A DNA stretch of 64,000 nucleotides from Pseudomonas abietaniphila (GCF_900100795.1 NZ_FNCO01000011.1:202162-266161), one strand, 5' to 3'. Counted from the stretch's first letter, positions 27,045 through 35,801 are shown. The notes: generated from the letters alone by a model not told the origin. A program made the numbers and translations.

Positions 27045-28888
27045 ACCTACTCTTTCTGACTTTCGTATTCCCTCTGATCGGCTTCCTGCTGCTGTCGTTC
27101 TCACGCGGCAAATGGTCGGAAAACCTGTCGGCCCTGATCGGCGTCGGCTCCATTGGCCTGTCGGCCATTGTGGCCGCCTACGTGATCTTCCAGTTCAACG
27201 TCTCGCCGCCCGAAGGCGGTCACCTGACCATGGTGTTGTGGCGCTGGATGTCGGTTGACGGCTTCGACCCTAACTTCGCGCTGTATGTCGATGGCCTGTC
27301 CATCACCATGCTGGGCGTCGTGGTCGGCGTGGGCTTCCTGATCCACCTGTTCGCGTCCTGGTACATGCGCGGTGAAGACGGTTACTCGCGCTTCTTCGCC
27401 TACACCAACCTGTTCATTGCCAGCATGTTGTTCCTGATCCTGGGCGACAACCTGCTGTTCATCTACTTCGGTTGGGAAGGCGTGGGCCTGTGTTCGTACC
27501 TGTTGATCGGTTTCTATTACAGCAACCGCAACAACGGCAACGCGGCACTGAAAGCCTTCATCGTGACCCGCATCGGCGACGTGTTCATGGCCATCGGCCT
27601 GTTCATCCTGTTCCAGCAACTGGGCACGTTGAACATCCAGGAACTGCTGGTACGTGCACCGCAGCACTTCAAGGTCGGCGACTTCTGGATCGTGCTGGCC
27701 ACCCTGATGCTGCTGGGCGGCGCTGTCGGTAAATCCGCGCAACTGCCGCTGCAGACCTGGCTGGCGGATGCGATGGCCGGTCCTACCCCGGTTTCCGCAC
27801 TGATCCACGCGGCCACCATGGTAACCGCCGGTGTCTACCTGATCGCCCGTACACACGGCCTGTTCGCCCTGGCGCCGGACATCCTGCACCTGGTCGGCAT
27901 CGTCGGCGGTGTGACCCTGGTGCTGGCAGGTTTTGCGGCACTGGTTCAGACCGACATCAAACGTATCCTCGCCTACTCGACCATGAGCCAGATCGGCTAC
28001 ATGTTCCTGGCGTTGGGTGTGGGTGCATGGGAAGGCGCGATCTTCCACCTGATGACCCACGCTTTCTTCAAGGCCCTGCTGTTCCTTGCATCCGGTGCGG
28101 TGATCGTGGCCTGCCACCACGAGCAGAACATCTTCAAGATGGGCGGCCTGTGGAAGAAACTGCCACTGGCCTACACCAGCTTCATCGTCGGCGGCGCTGC
28201 CCTGGCGGCATTGCCTCTGGTGACTGCAGGTTTCTACTCCAAGGACGAAATTCTTTGGGAAGCCTTCGCCAGTGGCCATCAGTACCTGCTGTATGCAGGT
28301 CTGGTCGGTGCCTTCATGACTTCGCTGTATACCTTCCGCCTGATCTTCATCGCCTTCCACGGCGAAGCGAAGACCGAAGCTCACGCTGGCCACGGGATCT
28401 CCCACTGGTTGCCGCTGAGCGTGCTGATCGTGCTGTCGACGTTCATCGGTGCCTGGATTCATCCGCCACTGGCGGGCGTGCTGCCGGAAAGCGCCGGTCA
28501 TGCCGGTGGCGAAGCCAAGCACAGTCTGGAAATCGCCTCGGGCGCCATCGCCCTGGCCGGTATCCTGCTGGCCGCGGTGCTGTTCCTCGGCAAGCGTCGT
28601 CTGGTCACGGCCATCGCCAACAGCGGTCCGGGTCGATTCCTGTCCGCCTGGTGGTTCGCGGCATGGGGCTTCGACTGGGTGTATGACGTGTTGTTCGTCA
28701 AACCTTACCTGGCAATCAGCCGCATCCTGCGTGGCGACCCGCTCGACCACACGATTGGTGTGATCCCGCGTCTGGTCAAAGCCGGTAACGGCTTGATGAC
28801 CCGTACTGAAACCGGTCAGCTGCGCTGGTACGCCGCTTCGATCGCCGCAGGTGCCGTACTGGTACTCGGCGCGATTGTGCTGGTCTGA
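27041..28888 (+). CDS. nuoL: NADH-quinone oxidoreductase subunit L
   Basis: 615 residues, the distal Mrp-antiporter-like proton-pumping subunit. Antiporter-family signatures LGWEGVGLCSYLLIGFYY-like (FGWEGVGLCSYLL), LPLQTWLADAMAGPTPVSALIHAATMV and HAFFKALLFLASG are present, containing the key Glu, Lys and His residues of the hydrophilic axis. The C-terminus (about 490-615) corresponds to the lateral helix region. Confidence 0.98.
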   Translation: MNLLFLTFVFPLIGFLLLSFSRGKWSENLSALIGVGSIGLSAIVAAYVIFQFNVSPPEGGHLTMVLWRWMSVDGFDPNFALYVDGLSITMLGVVVGVGFLIHLFASWYMRGEDGYSRFFAYTNLFIASMLFLILGDNLLFIYFGWEGVGLCSYLLIGFYYSNRNNGNAALKAFIVTRIGDVFMAIGLFILFQQLGTLNIQELLVRAPQHFKVGDFWIVLATLMLLGGAVGKSAQLPLQTWLADAMAGPTPVSALIHAATMVTAGVYLIARTHGLFALAPDILHLVGIVGGVTLVLAGFAALVQTDIKRILAYSTMSQIGYMFLALGVGAWEGAIFHLMTHAFFKALLFLASGAVIVACHHEQNIFKMGGLWKKLPLAYTSFIVGGAALAALPLVTAGFYSKDEILWEAFASGHQYLLYAGLVGAFMTSLYTFRLIFIAFHGEAKTEAHAGHGISHWLPLSVLIVLSTFIGAWIHPPLAGVLPESAGHAGGEAKHSLEIASGAIALAGILLAAVLFLGKRRLVTAIANSGPGRFLSAWWFAAWGFDWVYDVLFVKPYLAISRILRGDPLDHTIGVIPRLVKAGNGLMTRTETGQLRWYAASIAAGAVLVLGAIVLV

Positions 28889-28944
28889 TGAGTCTATCTG
28901 ACATGAACCTTGCGACTTACGAAAAGGAATTGAGCCCGTCATGA
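28888..28944 (+). CDS. Possible 18-codon mini-ORF bridging nuoL and nuoM
   Basis: ATG at 28888 shares its A with the nuoL TGA (TGATG), and its TGA at 28942-28944 overlaps the nuoM ATG (ATGA). The peptide would be MSLSDMNLATYEKELSPS. It could let terminating ribosomes cross the 52-bp gap and keep nuoL and nuoM translation coupled. No strong ribosome-binding site is seen, and chance is not excluded. Confidence 0.3.
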   Translation: MSLSDMNLATYEKELSPS

Positions 28945-30473
28945 TTCTGCCTTGGCTAATCCTGATCCCCTTTATCGGCGGCCTGTTGTGCTGGCAAGGT
29001 GAGCGCTTCGGCCCTACCCTGCCGCGCTGGATTGCGCTGGTTACGATGTCCCTCCTGACTGCCCTGGCGCTGTGGCTGTGGAGCACCGGTACGTACACCT
29101 ACGCACCGGCTCCTGGCGTCGACCCCACCTGGGCGGTTGAATTCAAGGCCCAGTGGATCCAGCGCTTTGGCATCAGCGTCCATCTGGCGCTCGATGGCCT
29201 GTCGTTGCTGATGATCCTGCTGACCGGTCTGCTGGGTGTCCTCTCGGTCCTCTGCTCGTGGAAAGAAATCCAGCGTAACGTCGGCTTCTTCCACCTGAAC
29301 CTGATGTGGATCCTGGGCGGTGTGGTGGGCGTGTTCCTCGCCATCGACCTGTTCATGTTCTTCTTCTTCTGGGAAATGATGCTGGTGCCGATGTTCTTCC
29401 TCATCGCGCTCTGGGGTCACAGCTCTGCAGACGGCAAGAAAACCCGTATCTACGCCGCGACCAAGTTCTTCATCTTCACTCAGGCCAGCGGCCTGATCAT
29501 GCTGGTGGCGATCCTGGGCCTGGTGCTGGTGCACTTCAATCAGACCGGCGTCATCACGTTCAGCTACGCCGACCTGCTGAAGACCAAACTGTCCCACGGC
29601 ACCGAGTACATCCTGATGCTGGGCTTCTTCATCGCCTTCGCGGTGAAGCTGCCGATCGTGCCGCTGCACTCCTGGTTGCCTGACGCGCACGCCCAGGCAC
29701 CGACCGCAGGTTCTGTGGACCTGGCGGGTATCCTGCTGAAGACCGCCGCTTATGGTCTGCTGCGTTTTGCCCTGCCGCTGTTCCCGAACGCGTCGGCAGA
29801 GTTCGCACCGATCGCGATGATCCTCGGCCTGATCGGGATCTTCTACGGTGCCTTCCTGGCCTTTGCCCAGACCGACATCAAGCGTCTGATCGCGTTTTCC
29901 AGCGTGTCGCACATGGGCTTCGTGCTGATCGGTATCTACTCCGGCAGCCAGCAGGCGCTGCAAGGCGTCGTGGTTCAGATGCTGGCCCACGGTTTGTCGG
30001 CCGCTGCACTGTTTATCCTCAGCGGTCAGCTGTACGAGCGCCTGCACACCCGTGACATGCGCGAGATGGGCGGCCTGTGGAACAAGATCGCTTACCTGCC
30101 AGCCATCAGCCTGTTCTTCGCAGCCGCCTCCTTGGGTCTGCCGGGCACCGGTAACTTCGTTGGCGAGTTCCTGATCCTGATCGGCACCTTCGTGAGCGCA
30201 CCGTGGATCACCGCCATCGCCACTTCCGGCCTGGTGTTCGGTTCGGTCTACTCGCTGATCATGATCCACCGCGCCTACTTCGGCCCTGCAAAGACCGAAG
30301 AGATTCTCAAAGGCATGGATGGACGGGAATTGATCATGGTGCTGGGCCTGGCCGTGTTGCTGGTCCTGCTGGGTATCTACCCGCAGCCGGTTCTCGACAC
30401 TTCCTCGGCGACCATGCATGGCGTGCAGCAATGGCTCGGCACCGCCTTCACTCAACTCGCTTCGGCCCGGTAA
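28941..30473 (+). CDS. nuoM: NADH-quinone oxidoreductase subunit M
   Basis: 510 residues, second antiporter-like proton channel. Conserved FFFWEMMLVPMFFLI (Glu of helix 5), KLPIVPLHSWLPDAHAQAPTAGSV (lysine helix) and SHMGFVLIGIYSG blocks. An AAGGA ribosome-binding site lies about 12 bases before the ATG. Confidence 0.98.
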   Translation: MILPWLILIPFIGGLLCWQGERFGPTLPRWIALVTMSLLTALALWLWSTGTYTYAPAPGVDPTWAVEFKAQWIQRFGISVHLALDGLSLLMILLTGLLGVLSVLCSWKEIQRNVGFFHLNLMWILGGVVGVFLAIDLFMFFFFWEMMLVPMFFLIALWGHSSADGKKTRIYAATKFFIFTQASGLIMLVAILGLVLVHFNQTGVITFSYADLLKTKLSHGTEYILMLGFFIAFAVKLPIVPLHSWLPDAHAQAPTAGSVDLAGILLKTAAYGLLRFALPLFPNASAEFAPIAMILGLIGIFYGAFLAFAQTDIKRLIAFSSVSHMGFVLIGIYSGSQQALQGVVVQMLAHGLSAAALFILSGQLYERLHTRDMREMGGLWNKIAYLPAISLFFAAASLGLPGTGNFVGEFLILIGTFVSAPWITAIATSGLVFGSVYSLIMIHRAYFGPAKTEEILKGMDGRELIMVLGLAVLLVLLGIYPQPVLDTSSATMHGVQQWLGTAFTQLASAR

Positions 30474-30480
30474 GAGCGCT

Positions 30481-31938
30481 ATGGACCTGACGATTCAACA
30501 CTTTATTGCGCTGGCGCCGCTGCTGATTACCAGCATCACCGTTGTGGTGGTGATGCTGGGCATCGCATGGCGTCGCAATCACTCGCAATCGTTCCTGCTG
30601 ACCGTGGCAGGACTCAACCTGGCCCTGCTGTCGATTTACCCGGCCCTCAAGGTCGCGCCGCTGGTGGTTACGCCTCTGCTGCAGATCGACAGCTTTGCCC
30701 TGCTGTATATCGGCATCATTCTGGTCTCCACTCTGGCGTGCGTCACCCTGGCTCACGCCTACCTGGGTGAAGGCAAGGCCGGTTACCCGGGCAACCGTGA
30801 AGAGCTTTACCTGCTGATCCTGATGGCCGCTGCCGGCGGCATGGTGCTGGTCGCCTCGCAACACCTGGCGAGCCTGTTCATCGGTCTGGAACTGCTGTCG
30901 GTGCCGGTCTACGGTCTGGTGGCTTATGCCTTCTTCAACAAGCGTTCGCTGGAAGCCGGTATCAAGTACATGGTGCTTTCGGCGGCAGGGTCTGCGTTCC
31001 TGCTGTTCGGTATGGCGCTGCTGTACGCCGAAGCGGGCAGCCTGGGCTTCAGCGAAATCGGCAAGGCCATCGCGGCCACCGGTATGCCAAGCCCGATCGC
31101 CAGCCTGGGTCTGGGCATGATGTTGATCGGTCTGGGCTTCAAGCTGTCGCTGGTGCCGTTCCACCTGTGGACGCCGGACGTGTACGAAGGCGCCCCTGCC
31201 CCGGTGGCGGCGTTCCTGGCCACCGCCAGCAAGGTCGCGGTGTTCGGTGTGCTGGTGCGTCTGTTCCAGATCTCTCCGGCGGCCAGCAGCGGTGTGCTGA
31301 CGGACGTGATGTCGGTCATTGCGGTGGCGTCGATCCTGATCGGTAACCTGTTGGCGCTGACTCAGAACAACCTCAAGCGTCTGCTGGGCTATTCGTCCAT
31401 CGCTCACTTCGGTTACCTGATGATCGCGATGGTCGCCAGCAAAGGTCTGGCGGTTGAAGCGATCAGCGTGTACCTGGTGACTTACGTGCTGACCAGCCTG
31501 GGCGCGTTCGGTGTGATCACCTTGATGTCGTCGCCGTACAGCGGTCGCGACGCCGATGCGATGTTCGAATACCGTGGTCTGTTCTGGCGTCGTCCGTACC
31601 TGACGGCCGTGCTGACGGTGATGATGCTGTCGCTGGCGGGTATTCCGTTGACGACGGGCTTTATCGGTAAGTTCTACATCATTGCAACCGGTGTCGAGGC
31701 TCACTTGTGGTGGCTGACCGGTTCGCTGGTGATCGGCAGTGCGATTGGTGTGTTCTATTACCTGCGGGTGATGGTGACGCTGTATCTGCAGGACTCGAAG
31801 ATTCAGCGCCACGATGCGCCGTTCAATTGGGCGCAGCGTGCCGGTGGTGTGATGTTGTTGGGGATTACGCTGTTGGCGTTCTTCCTGGGTGTTTACCCGC
31901 AGCCGTTGTTGTCTCTGGTGCAGCACGCCGGGCTTTGA
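30481..31938 (+). CDS. nuoN: NADH-quinone oxidoreductase subunit N
   Basis: 485 residues from the ATG at 30481, 7 bp after nuoM. Third antiporter-like subunit, with FIGLELLSVPVYGLVAY, KLSLVPFHLWTPDVYEGAPAPVAAF and SIAHFGYLMIA motifs. Last gene of the operon, followed by a strong terminator. An upstream in-frame start inside nuoM was rejected. Confidence 0.97.
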   Translation: MDLTIQHFIALAPLLITSITVVVVMLGIAWRRNHSQSFLLTVAGLNLALLSIYPALKVAPLVVTPLLQIDSFALLYIGIILVSTLACVTLAHAYLGEGKAGYPGNREELYLLILMAAAGGMVLVASQHLASLFIGLELLSVPVYGLVAYAFFNKRSLEAGIKYMVLSAAGSAFLLFGMALLYAEAGSLGFSEIGKAIAATGMPSPIASLGLGMMLIGLGFKLSLVPFHLWTPDVYEGAPAPVAAFLATASKVAVFGVLVRLFQISPAASSGVLTDVMSVIAVASILIGNLLALTQNNLKRLLGYSSIAHFGYLMIAMVASKGLAVEAISVYLVTYVLTSLGAFGVITLMSSPYSGRDADAMFEYRGLFWRRPYLTAVLTVMMLSLAGIPLTTGFIGKFYIIATGVEAHLWWLTGSLVIGSAIGVFYYLRVMVTLYLQDSKIQRHDAPFNWAQRAGGVMLLGITLLAFFLGVYPQPLLSLVQHAGL

Positions 31939-31955
31939 GGGTTCGGTGAGGTAGA

Positions 31956-31986
31956 AGAAACCCTGCTCTTGAGCAGGGTTTTTTTA
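31956..31986 (+). terminator. Rho-independent terminator of the nuo operon
   Basis: AAACCCTGCTC / GAGCAGGGTTT hairpin with TT loop, followed by a T run. Confidence 0.92.
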
Positions 31987-32066
31987 TGGCTGGAATCCGG
32001 ATGATCTGGGTTTAGGGTGACACTGGGTTTATTGGCGGATCCGTTGTTGATGGTGGTGCTGACGGG

Positions 32067-32322
32067 TTCTGGCTAACGCCAGACCTGTTTCGCCTTCGGC
32101 GAGTTACTTTTTCAAGAGCCAAAAAGTAACCAAAAGGCCCTGCTCCTGGCTTGGCCCTCCTGCGTCGGGTCCCTTCACTCCGGCGACGCTCCGTGGGCAC
32201 GCTGCCATCGGCCATCCATGGCCGGGGGCAGCTCTCGCGGCATCCATGCCGCTCGGCCCACTCCGCGCCGCCTGCGTTCAGCCTACACCCAAGTCGCGTT
32301 TTGTGGTGTCTGGACTTTCGCG
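32067..32322 (+). repeat. Long interspersed repeat, fullest copy
   Basis: About 256 bp beginning near CTGGCTAACGCCAGA, with internal blocks AAGAGCCAAAAAGTAACC, TTGGCCCTCCTGCGTCGGGT, GCCATCCATGGCCGG, CGGCATCCATGCCGC and CACCCAAGTCGCGTTTTG, ending GTCTGGACTTTCGCG. The same blocks recur at 35253 (+), 35598 (-), 51428 (+, internally deleted) and 51859 (-). Frames open across it are by-products. Confidence 0.8.
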
Positions 32323-32328
32323 GTGAAA

Positions 32329-32380
32329 GATCAAGATCAAGATCAAGATCAAGATCAAGATCAAGATCAAGATCAAGATC
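32329..32380. repeat. GATCAA hexanucleotide tandem array
   Basis: Eight complete GATCAA units plus GATC, without interruption, directly after the long repeat copy. It reads as Asp-Leu or Arg-Ser repeats in the frames that cross it but lies in no credible gene. Confidence 0.97.
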
Positions 32381-32437
32381 GGAATCGCTGACGCGCTTCG
32401 CTATCTCATGACCGATAACAAGTCCTTGTGGGAGACG

Positions 32438-32472
32438 TCGGAGGTTACGACGGCAGCGAATGCGGTAGGTCA
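32438..32472 (+). repeat. Second copy of the idh-nudJ repeat arm
   Basis: TCGGAGGTTACGACGG followed by a diverged GCGATGCGGT-like segment also found at 8189-8223. Only the left half is present here. Confidence 0.5.
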
Positions 32473-32514
32473 TTCACCCTGAATACCTCTCCCCCACCAC
32501 CGACTGTCTTGATC

Positions 32515-32590
32515 GTTCCCACGCTCTGCGTGGGCACGCATGTCCTGACGCTCTGCGTCGACTCTCCATGGGGTAGAGACGCTATCGAGC
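32515..32590 (+). repeat. Palindromic CGCTCTGCG repeat
   Basis: GTTCCCACGCTCTGCGTGGG followed by a GACGCTCTGCGTC palindrome. A related sequence lies in reverse orientation at 35201-35250. This is a common type of pseudomonad intergenic repeat. With the three preceding entries it fills most of the 806-bp gap 31939-32744. Confidence 0.6.
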
Positions 32591-32744
32591 GTTGCCAATC
32601 GTCTGTATGCCGTGGCCCTGCCCTCACCTTCTCACGTCGTCGGCCGATAGTCTGGAGGTAGCCGTGGACGTCTCTTCTAAAAAATCCAGCCACGCACTTT
32701 TTTGTTTCTGCCTTCCAACACTTATAAAACCAGCGGAATATTTC

Positions 32745-34688
32745 ATGAACATCAAACAGAAGCTGACGTGGGCGTTTGCGGCCATCGCGTGTCTCCCGGT
32801 TATTGTGGTGGCGGTGCTTGTCGTGTTTAACGTGCGGGAAGGGGCCAAGGCCGACTTCGTGGACAGCAGTGGGCGCGAGATTCGTCAGATCGATAACGGG
32901 ATGAAGCAGTTTTTCGACGGTATCAGCCAGAACGTCGAGTACCTGGCGAAGGACCCCCGCGTGGTTGCTGGCAAGGATTTGAAGAACTACTCAGGGGCCG
33001 ATGCGGCTCAGATTCCGCTGACTGAAAACAACCGTGCATTCCTCGAGATGTTCGAGGCCTTCGCCAAAAGCCATCCGAGCACCGCGTATCTCTCTCTTGG
33101 CCTGACGGATGGCGGCTACGCGAGCTGGCCGGACGACGCCAAGCTCTCCCAGTATGATCCGCGCCAGCGTCCGTGGTATCAGGCAGCGATCGCTTCGCCA
33201 GGTGCCACTGTTCGCACAGGCGCCTACTATTGGGCCCCGGATGACATCTCGTTGATCGGCACCGTGCACACCGTCAGCGACGCAGCGGGCAAGCTGGTGG
33301 GTGTTGTCGGTCTGGACGTCTCGCTCAAGCAGCTGACCGAGCTGGTCAAGAACATCAAGCTGGGCAACAGCGGTTACCTCATGCTGGTCGAAGCCAACGG
33401 CAACGTGCTCGTGGACCCCAGCAACGCGCAGCATAACTTCAAACCGATGGCCAGCCTGGGCGCCAACTACGCCGAGCTGGCGCAACGTGGCGACGGCCCC
33501 GCTCAGGTCGAGATCGACGGTAAGGTCTACATGGCCAACGTGATCAGCTCCAAAGGGTTGGGCTGGCGTTTCATCGGTCTGATCGAGCGCGACGAAGTGA
33601 TGGCCAAGGCCTCTAACCTGACCTGGTTGATCGCCGCCATTGCCGCCGCACTCGCGGTGATCTTCGCCGTGGTCGGCGCCAGCTTCGCCGGCTTGATCGT
33701 GCGGCCGATTCGTGGCGTTGCCGACGGTCTGCAGGAGATTGCCGAAGGCGAAGGCGATCTCACGCGTCAGCTCAAGGTGCAGGGCAAGGACGAAACCGCC
33801 ACGCTGGCGGGCTGGTTCAACCAGTTCCTCGGAATGATTTCGCAGTTGGTGCAACGGATCAGCAGTGCCTCTACCGATCTGCAAGCAGCGGCTGCCGACA
33901 CCCATCAGGTCGCCAGAAACATGGACGAAGTCGCCGGTCGCCAACGTGAGGCGGTGGAGCTGGTCAGCACCGCCTTCAACGAGATGGTCGCCACCGCTAA
34001 CGAAGTCGCGCGCTCCTGCAGCGAGGCGGCGTCCAGCGCCGATTCGGGTTATCGCGACGTGTCCGACGGCCAGCAGCACATCAGCGAAGCCACGGGCAGC
34101 GTGATGAAACTGAGCAAGGAACTGCAGCAATCGACGGAAACCATGCAGTTGCTGGAGCAGGACAGCAAGAACATCAACAGCATCCTCGACACCATTCGCT
34201 CCATCGCCGAACAGACCAACCTGCTGGCGCTCAACGCCGCCATCGAAGCGGCGCGTGCCGGTGATCAAGGCCGCGGATTCGCGGTGGTGGCCGATGAAGT
34301 ACGAGCACTGGCCCGACGCACCGCCGACTCGACAGGCGAAATTGACAGCCTGCTTGGCAACCTCGGACGGCGTACCCAAGAGGTGACGCTGCAGATGCAG
34401 GGAAGCTTGCAGGTCTCGCAAAACAGCGTCGAGTGCATCCAGCAGGCTCGGGACAGCTTCGACAAGATCCGCACGTCCGTCGATTCCATCCGCGATCAGA
34501 ACACTCAGATCGCCACGGCCGCGGAAGAGCAGCATCAAGTGGCGGAAGAGATCAACCGGCATATCGCGCAGATTCATGCCGATGCTCAGTTGGTGGAAGA
34601 ATTCGCGCACTCGGCACAGTCCGGTTCAGGGCGCCTGACGGACATCTCCGGTCAACTCAAAGGCCTGGTGGGACGCTTCAAGTTCTGA
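32745..34688 (+). CDS. Methyl-accepting chemotaxis protein with double Cache sensor
   Basis: 647 residues from MNIKQKLTWAF. TM1 about 10-30, periplasmic dCache_1-type sensor about 40-275 (YDPRQRPWYQAA, GVVGLDVSLKQLTELV, GNSGYLMLVEANGNVLVDP), TM2 about 288-310, HAMP about 312-365 (IVRPIRGVADGLQEIAEGEGDLT), then the cytoplasmic signalling coiled coil with the CheA/CheW hairpin IAEQTNLLALNAAIEAARAG. No C-terminal CheR-tethering pentapeptide. The amino-acid-receptor R-x-W-Y element is present, but the Asp expected shortly after the following Tyr (as in PctA-type receptors) is replaced in TGAYYWAPDD, so the ligand is uncertain. Confidence 0.93.
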   Translation: MNIKQKLTWAFAAIACLPVIVVAVLVVFNVREGAKADFVDSSGREIRQIDNGMKQFFDGISQNVEYLAKDPRVVAGKDLKNYSGADAAQIPLTENNRAFLEMFEAFAKSHPSTAYLSLGLTDGGYASWPDDAKLSQYDPRQRPWYQAAIASPGATVRTGAYYWAPDDISLIGTVHTVSDAAGKLVGVVGLDVSLKQLTELVKNIKLGNSGYLMLVEANGNVLVDPSNAQHNFKPMASLGANYAELAQRGDGPAQVEIDGKVYMANVISSKGLGWRFIGLIERDEVMAKASNLTWLIAAIAAALAVIFAVVGASFAGLIVRPIRGVADGLQEIAEGEGDLTRQLKVQGKDETATLAGWFNQFLGMISQLVQRISSASTDLQAAAADTHQVARNMDEVAGRQREAVELVSTAFNEMVATANEVARSCSEAASSADSGYRDVSDGQQHISEATGSVMKLSKELQQSTETMQLLEQDSKNINSILDTIRSIAEQTNLLALNAAIEAARAGDQGRGFAVVADEVRALARRTADSTGEIDSLLGNLGRRTQEVTLQMQGSLQVSQNSVECIQQARDSFDKIRTSVDSIRDQNTQIATAAEEQHQVAEEINRHIAQIHADAQLVEEFAHSAQSGSGRLTDISGQLKGLVGRFKF

Positions 34689-34732
34689 CCTCATTCAGCA
34701 CTATGGCCACGGACGGCCTGTAGCCGACACAG

Positions 34733-34762
34733 AGAAAAGGCTCACAACCGGAGCCCTTTCGA
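34733..34762. terminator. Hairpin between convergent genes, possible terminator
   Basis: AAAAGGCTC / GAGCCCTTT arms around ACAACCG. Short T/A tracts on both sides; weak. Confidence 0.4.
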
Positions 34763-34771
34763 CGAGCGGGA

Positions 34772-35020
34772 TCAGCGTTTCCGCCCTTGGGGCGAGGCGT
34801 GTGAAATAGACCTGTGCCACAACACGTTACTCACGCCCGAACGCTCCGCCGCCTCCACCATTGACGGGTAACTGCCCTGCCACGTGCCCACGATATTCCC
34901 CAACTCCGCGCCCGAATGAAGCAGCGCGTAATAGACCGCATCGTGCCCACACAATTGATCTTCCTGGCATTCCAGAACGCGTTGATTGCCTAAAAAACGA
35001 TAACAAATCGTGAAGCCCAT
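34772..35020 (-). CDS. Small hypothetical protein
   Basis: 82 residues, starting MGFTICYRFLGNQRVLECQE. The start has a good GGAGG ribosome-binding site 6 bases upstream on the minus strand, and the gene ends cleanly in its own gap, which supports it being real. No signal peptide or membrane helix; three cysteines (in TICYRF, LECQE and QLCGHD). I do not recognise a function; it resembles the small pseudomonad-restricted DUF proteins. It is convergent with the chemoreceptor gene and flanked upstream by an 880-bp repeat-filled gap. Confidence 0.6.
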   Translation of the reverse strand: MGFTICYRFLGNQRVLECQEDQLCGHDAVYYALLHSGAELGNIVGTWQGSYPSMVEAAERSGVSNVLWHRSISHASPQGRKR

Positions 35021-35200
35021 GAAGCACCTCCACAGACACTTTCCCAGTGCGCAGGCCGATCATAATCCTCGCCCTCAACGACCGCTGTGGCGAGCCGCTC
35101 ATATTTAGTGACTTTCCGGGCCACGGGAGTGAGGCCAGAGATACAACGTTTGAATCCATTCGCTGCCTCGTCATGTTGCGGCTGACGTTCTGGTTCAAAA

Positions 35201-35250
35201 GGGCGACGCAGAGCGTCCAGAGCGGCGTTACCACGCGGAGCGTGGGAACC
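35201..35250 (-). repeat. CGCTCTGCG-type palindromic repeat, reverse copy
   Basis: GACGCAGAGCGTCC and CCACGCGGAGCGTGGGAAC, the reverse-complement counterpart of the element at 32515. The gap 35021-35901 is almost wholly made of repeats and holds no credible gene. Confidence 0.6.
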
Positions 35251-35252
35251 AT

Positions 35253-35350
35253 CATCGGCCATCCATGGCCGGGGCAGCTCTCGCGGTATCCATGCCGCTC
35301 GGCCCACTGCGCGCCACCTGCGTTAAGCCTGCACCCAAGTCGCGTTTGTG
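35253..35350 (+). repeat. Long interspersed repeat, partial forward copy
   Basis: Contains CATCGGCCATCCATGGCCGG, CGCTCGGCCCACT and CACCCAAGTCGCGTTT in the same order as the copy at 32067; the left part is missing. Confidence 0.8.
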
Positions 35351-35421
35351 TCGTCCAACGGTTCTACGTAATGACGATCAAAAGTAACGGTAGAAACAAA
35401 AATATCAGGCTGACGCAGACC

Positions 35422-35560
35422 CTGTAGGAGCGTGGCTTGTCCCGCGATCTGCCGGGAACCGGCAGCAAGAACTGTGTATGCGGGGCGTCAGGCAGAACCG
35501 AGTCGCCTGATTCTGCTACCGCTGCGCAGTAGATCGCGGGACAAGCCACGCTCCTACAGG
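35422..35560. repeat. REP pair with conserved spacer
   Basis: CTGTAGGAGCGTGGCTTGTC and its inverted counterpart ACAAGCCACGCTCCTACAG bound a roughly 92-base interior starting CGATCTGCCGGGAACCGGCA. The interior differs from that at 51607 at about nine positions by eye. Confidence 0.85.
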
Positions 35561-35597
35561 ATTCGCGTAATTCGATGCTTTTGATTTTGCTCTTCTA

Positions 35598-35801
35598 GCG
35601 CGATAGTCCGAACGCCACAAAACGCGACTTGGGTGCAGGCCGAACGCAGGCGGCGGGCCCACGGAGCGTCGCCGGAGTGAGCAACGACGACGAAGGAGTG
35701 GCCAAACCAGGACAAGCCCCTTGGTAACTTGGGGATGGTCCGGCATTCCGGTTTTGAAGTAACCCGCCGAAGGCGGAACAGCTCGGCCGTTAGGCCGAAC
35801 C
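35598..35801 (-). repeat. Long interspersed repeat, reverse copy
   Basis: Reverse orientation of the 32067 element: CAAAACGCGACTTGGGTGCA, GGAGCGTCGCCGGAGTGA and a diverged GAAGTAACCCGCCGAAGGCG end. The GCCATCCATGGC block is missing. Confidence 0.75.

Noticed and set aside
32012..32473. Frames encoding Asp-Leu or Arg-Ser repeats
   Set aside because: They read through the GATCAA array and the long repeat; the same repeat occurs elsewhere without the frame, so they are not genes.
35047..35427. A 126-codon frame between the small hypothetical gene and the AI-2E gene
   Set aside because: It spans two repeat families and a partial REP; no ribosome-binding site or homology.
35422..35560. Possible CRISPR unit or attachment site
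   Set aside because: Only two inverted arms, not direct repeats with spacers; no cas, integrase or tRNA gene in the window. It fits a REP pair.
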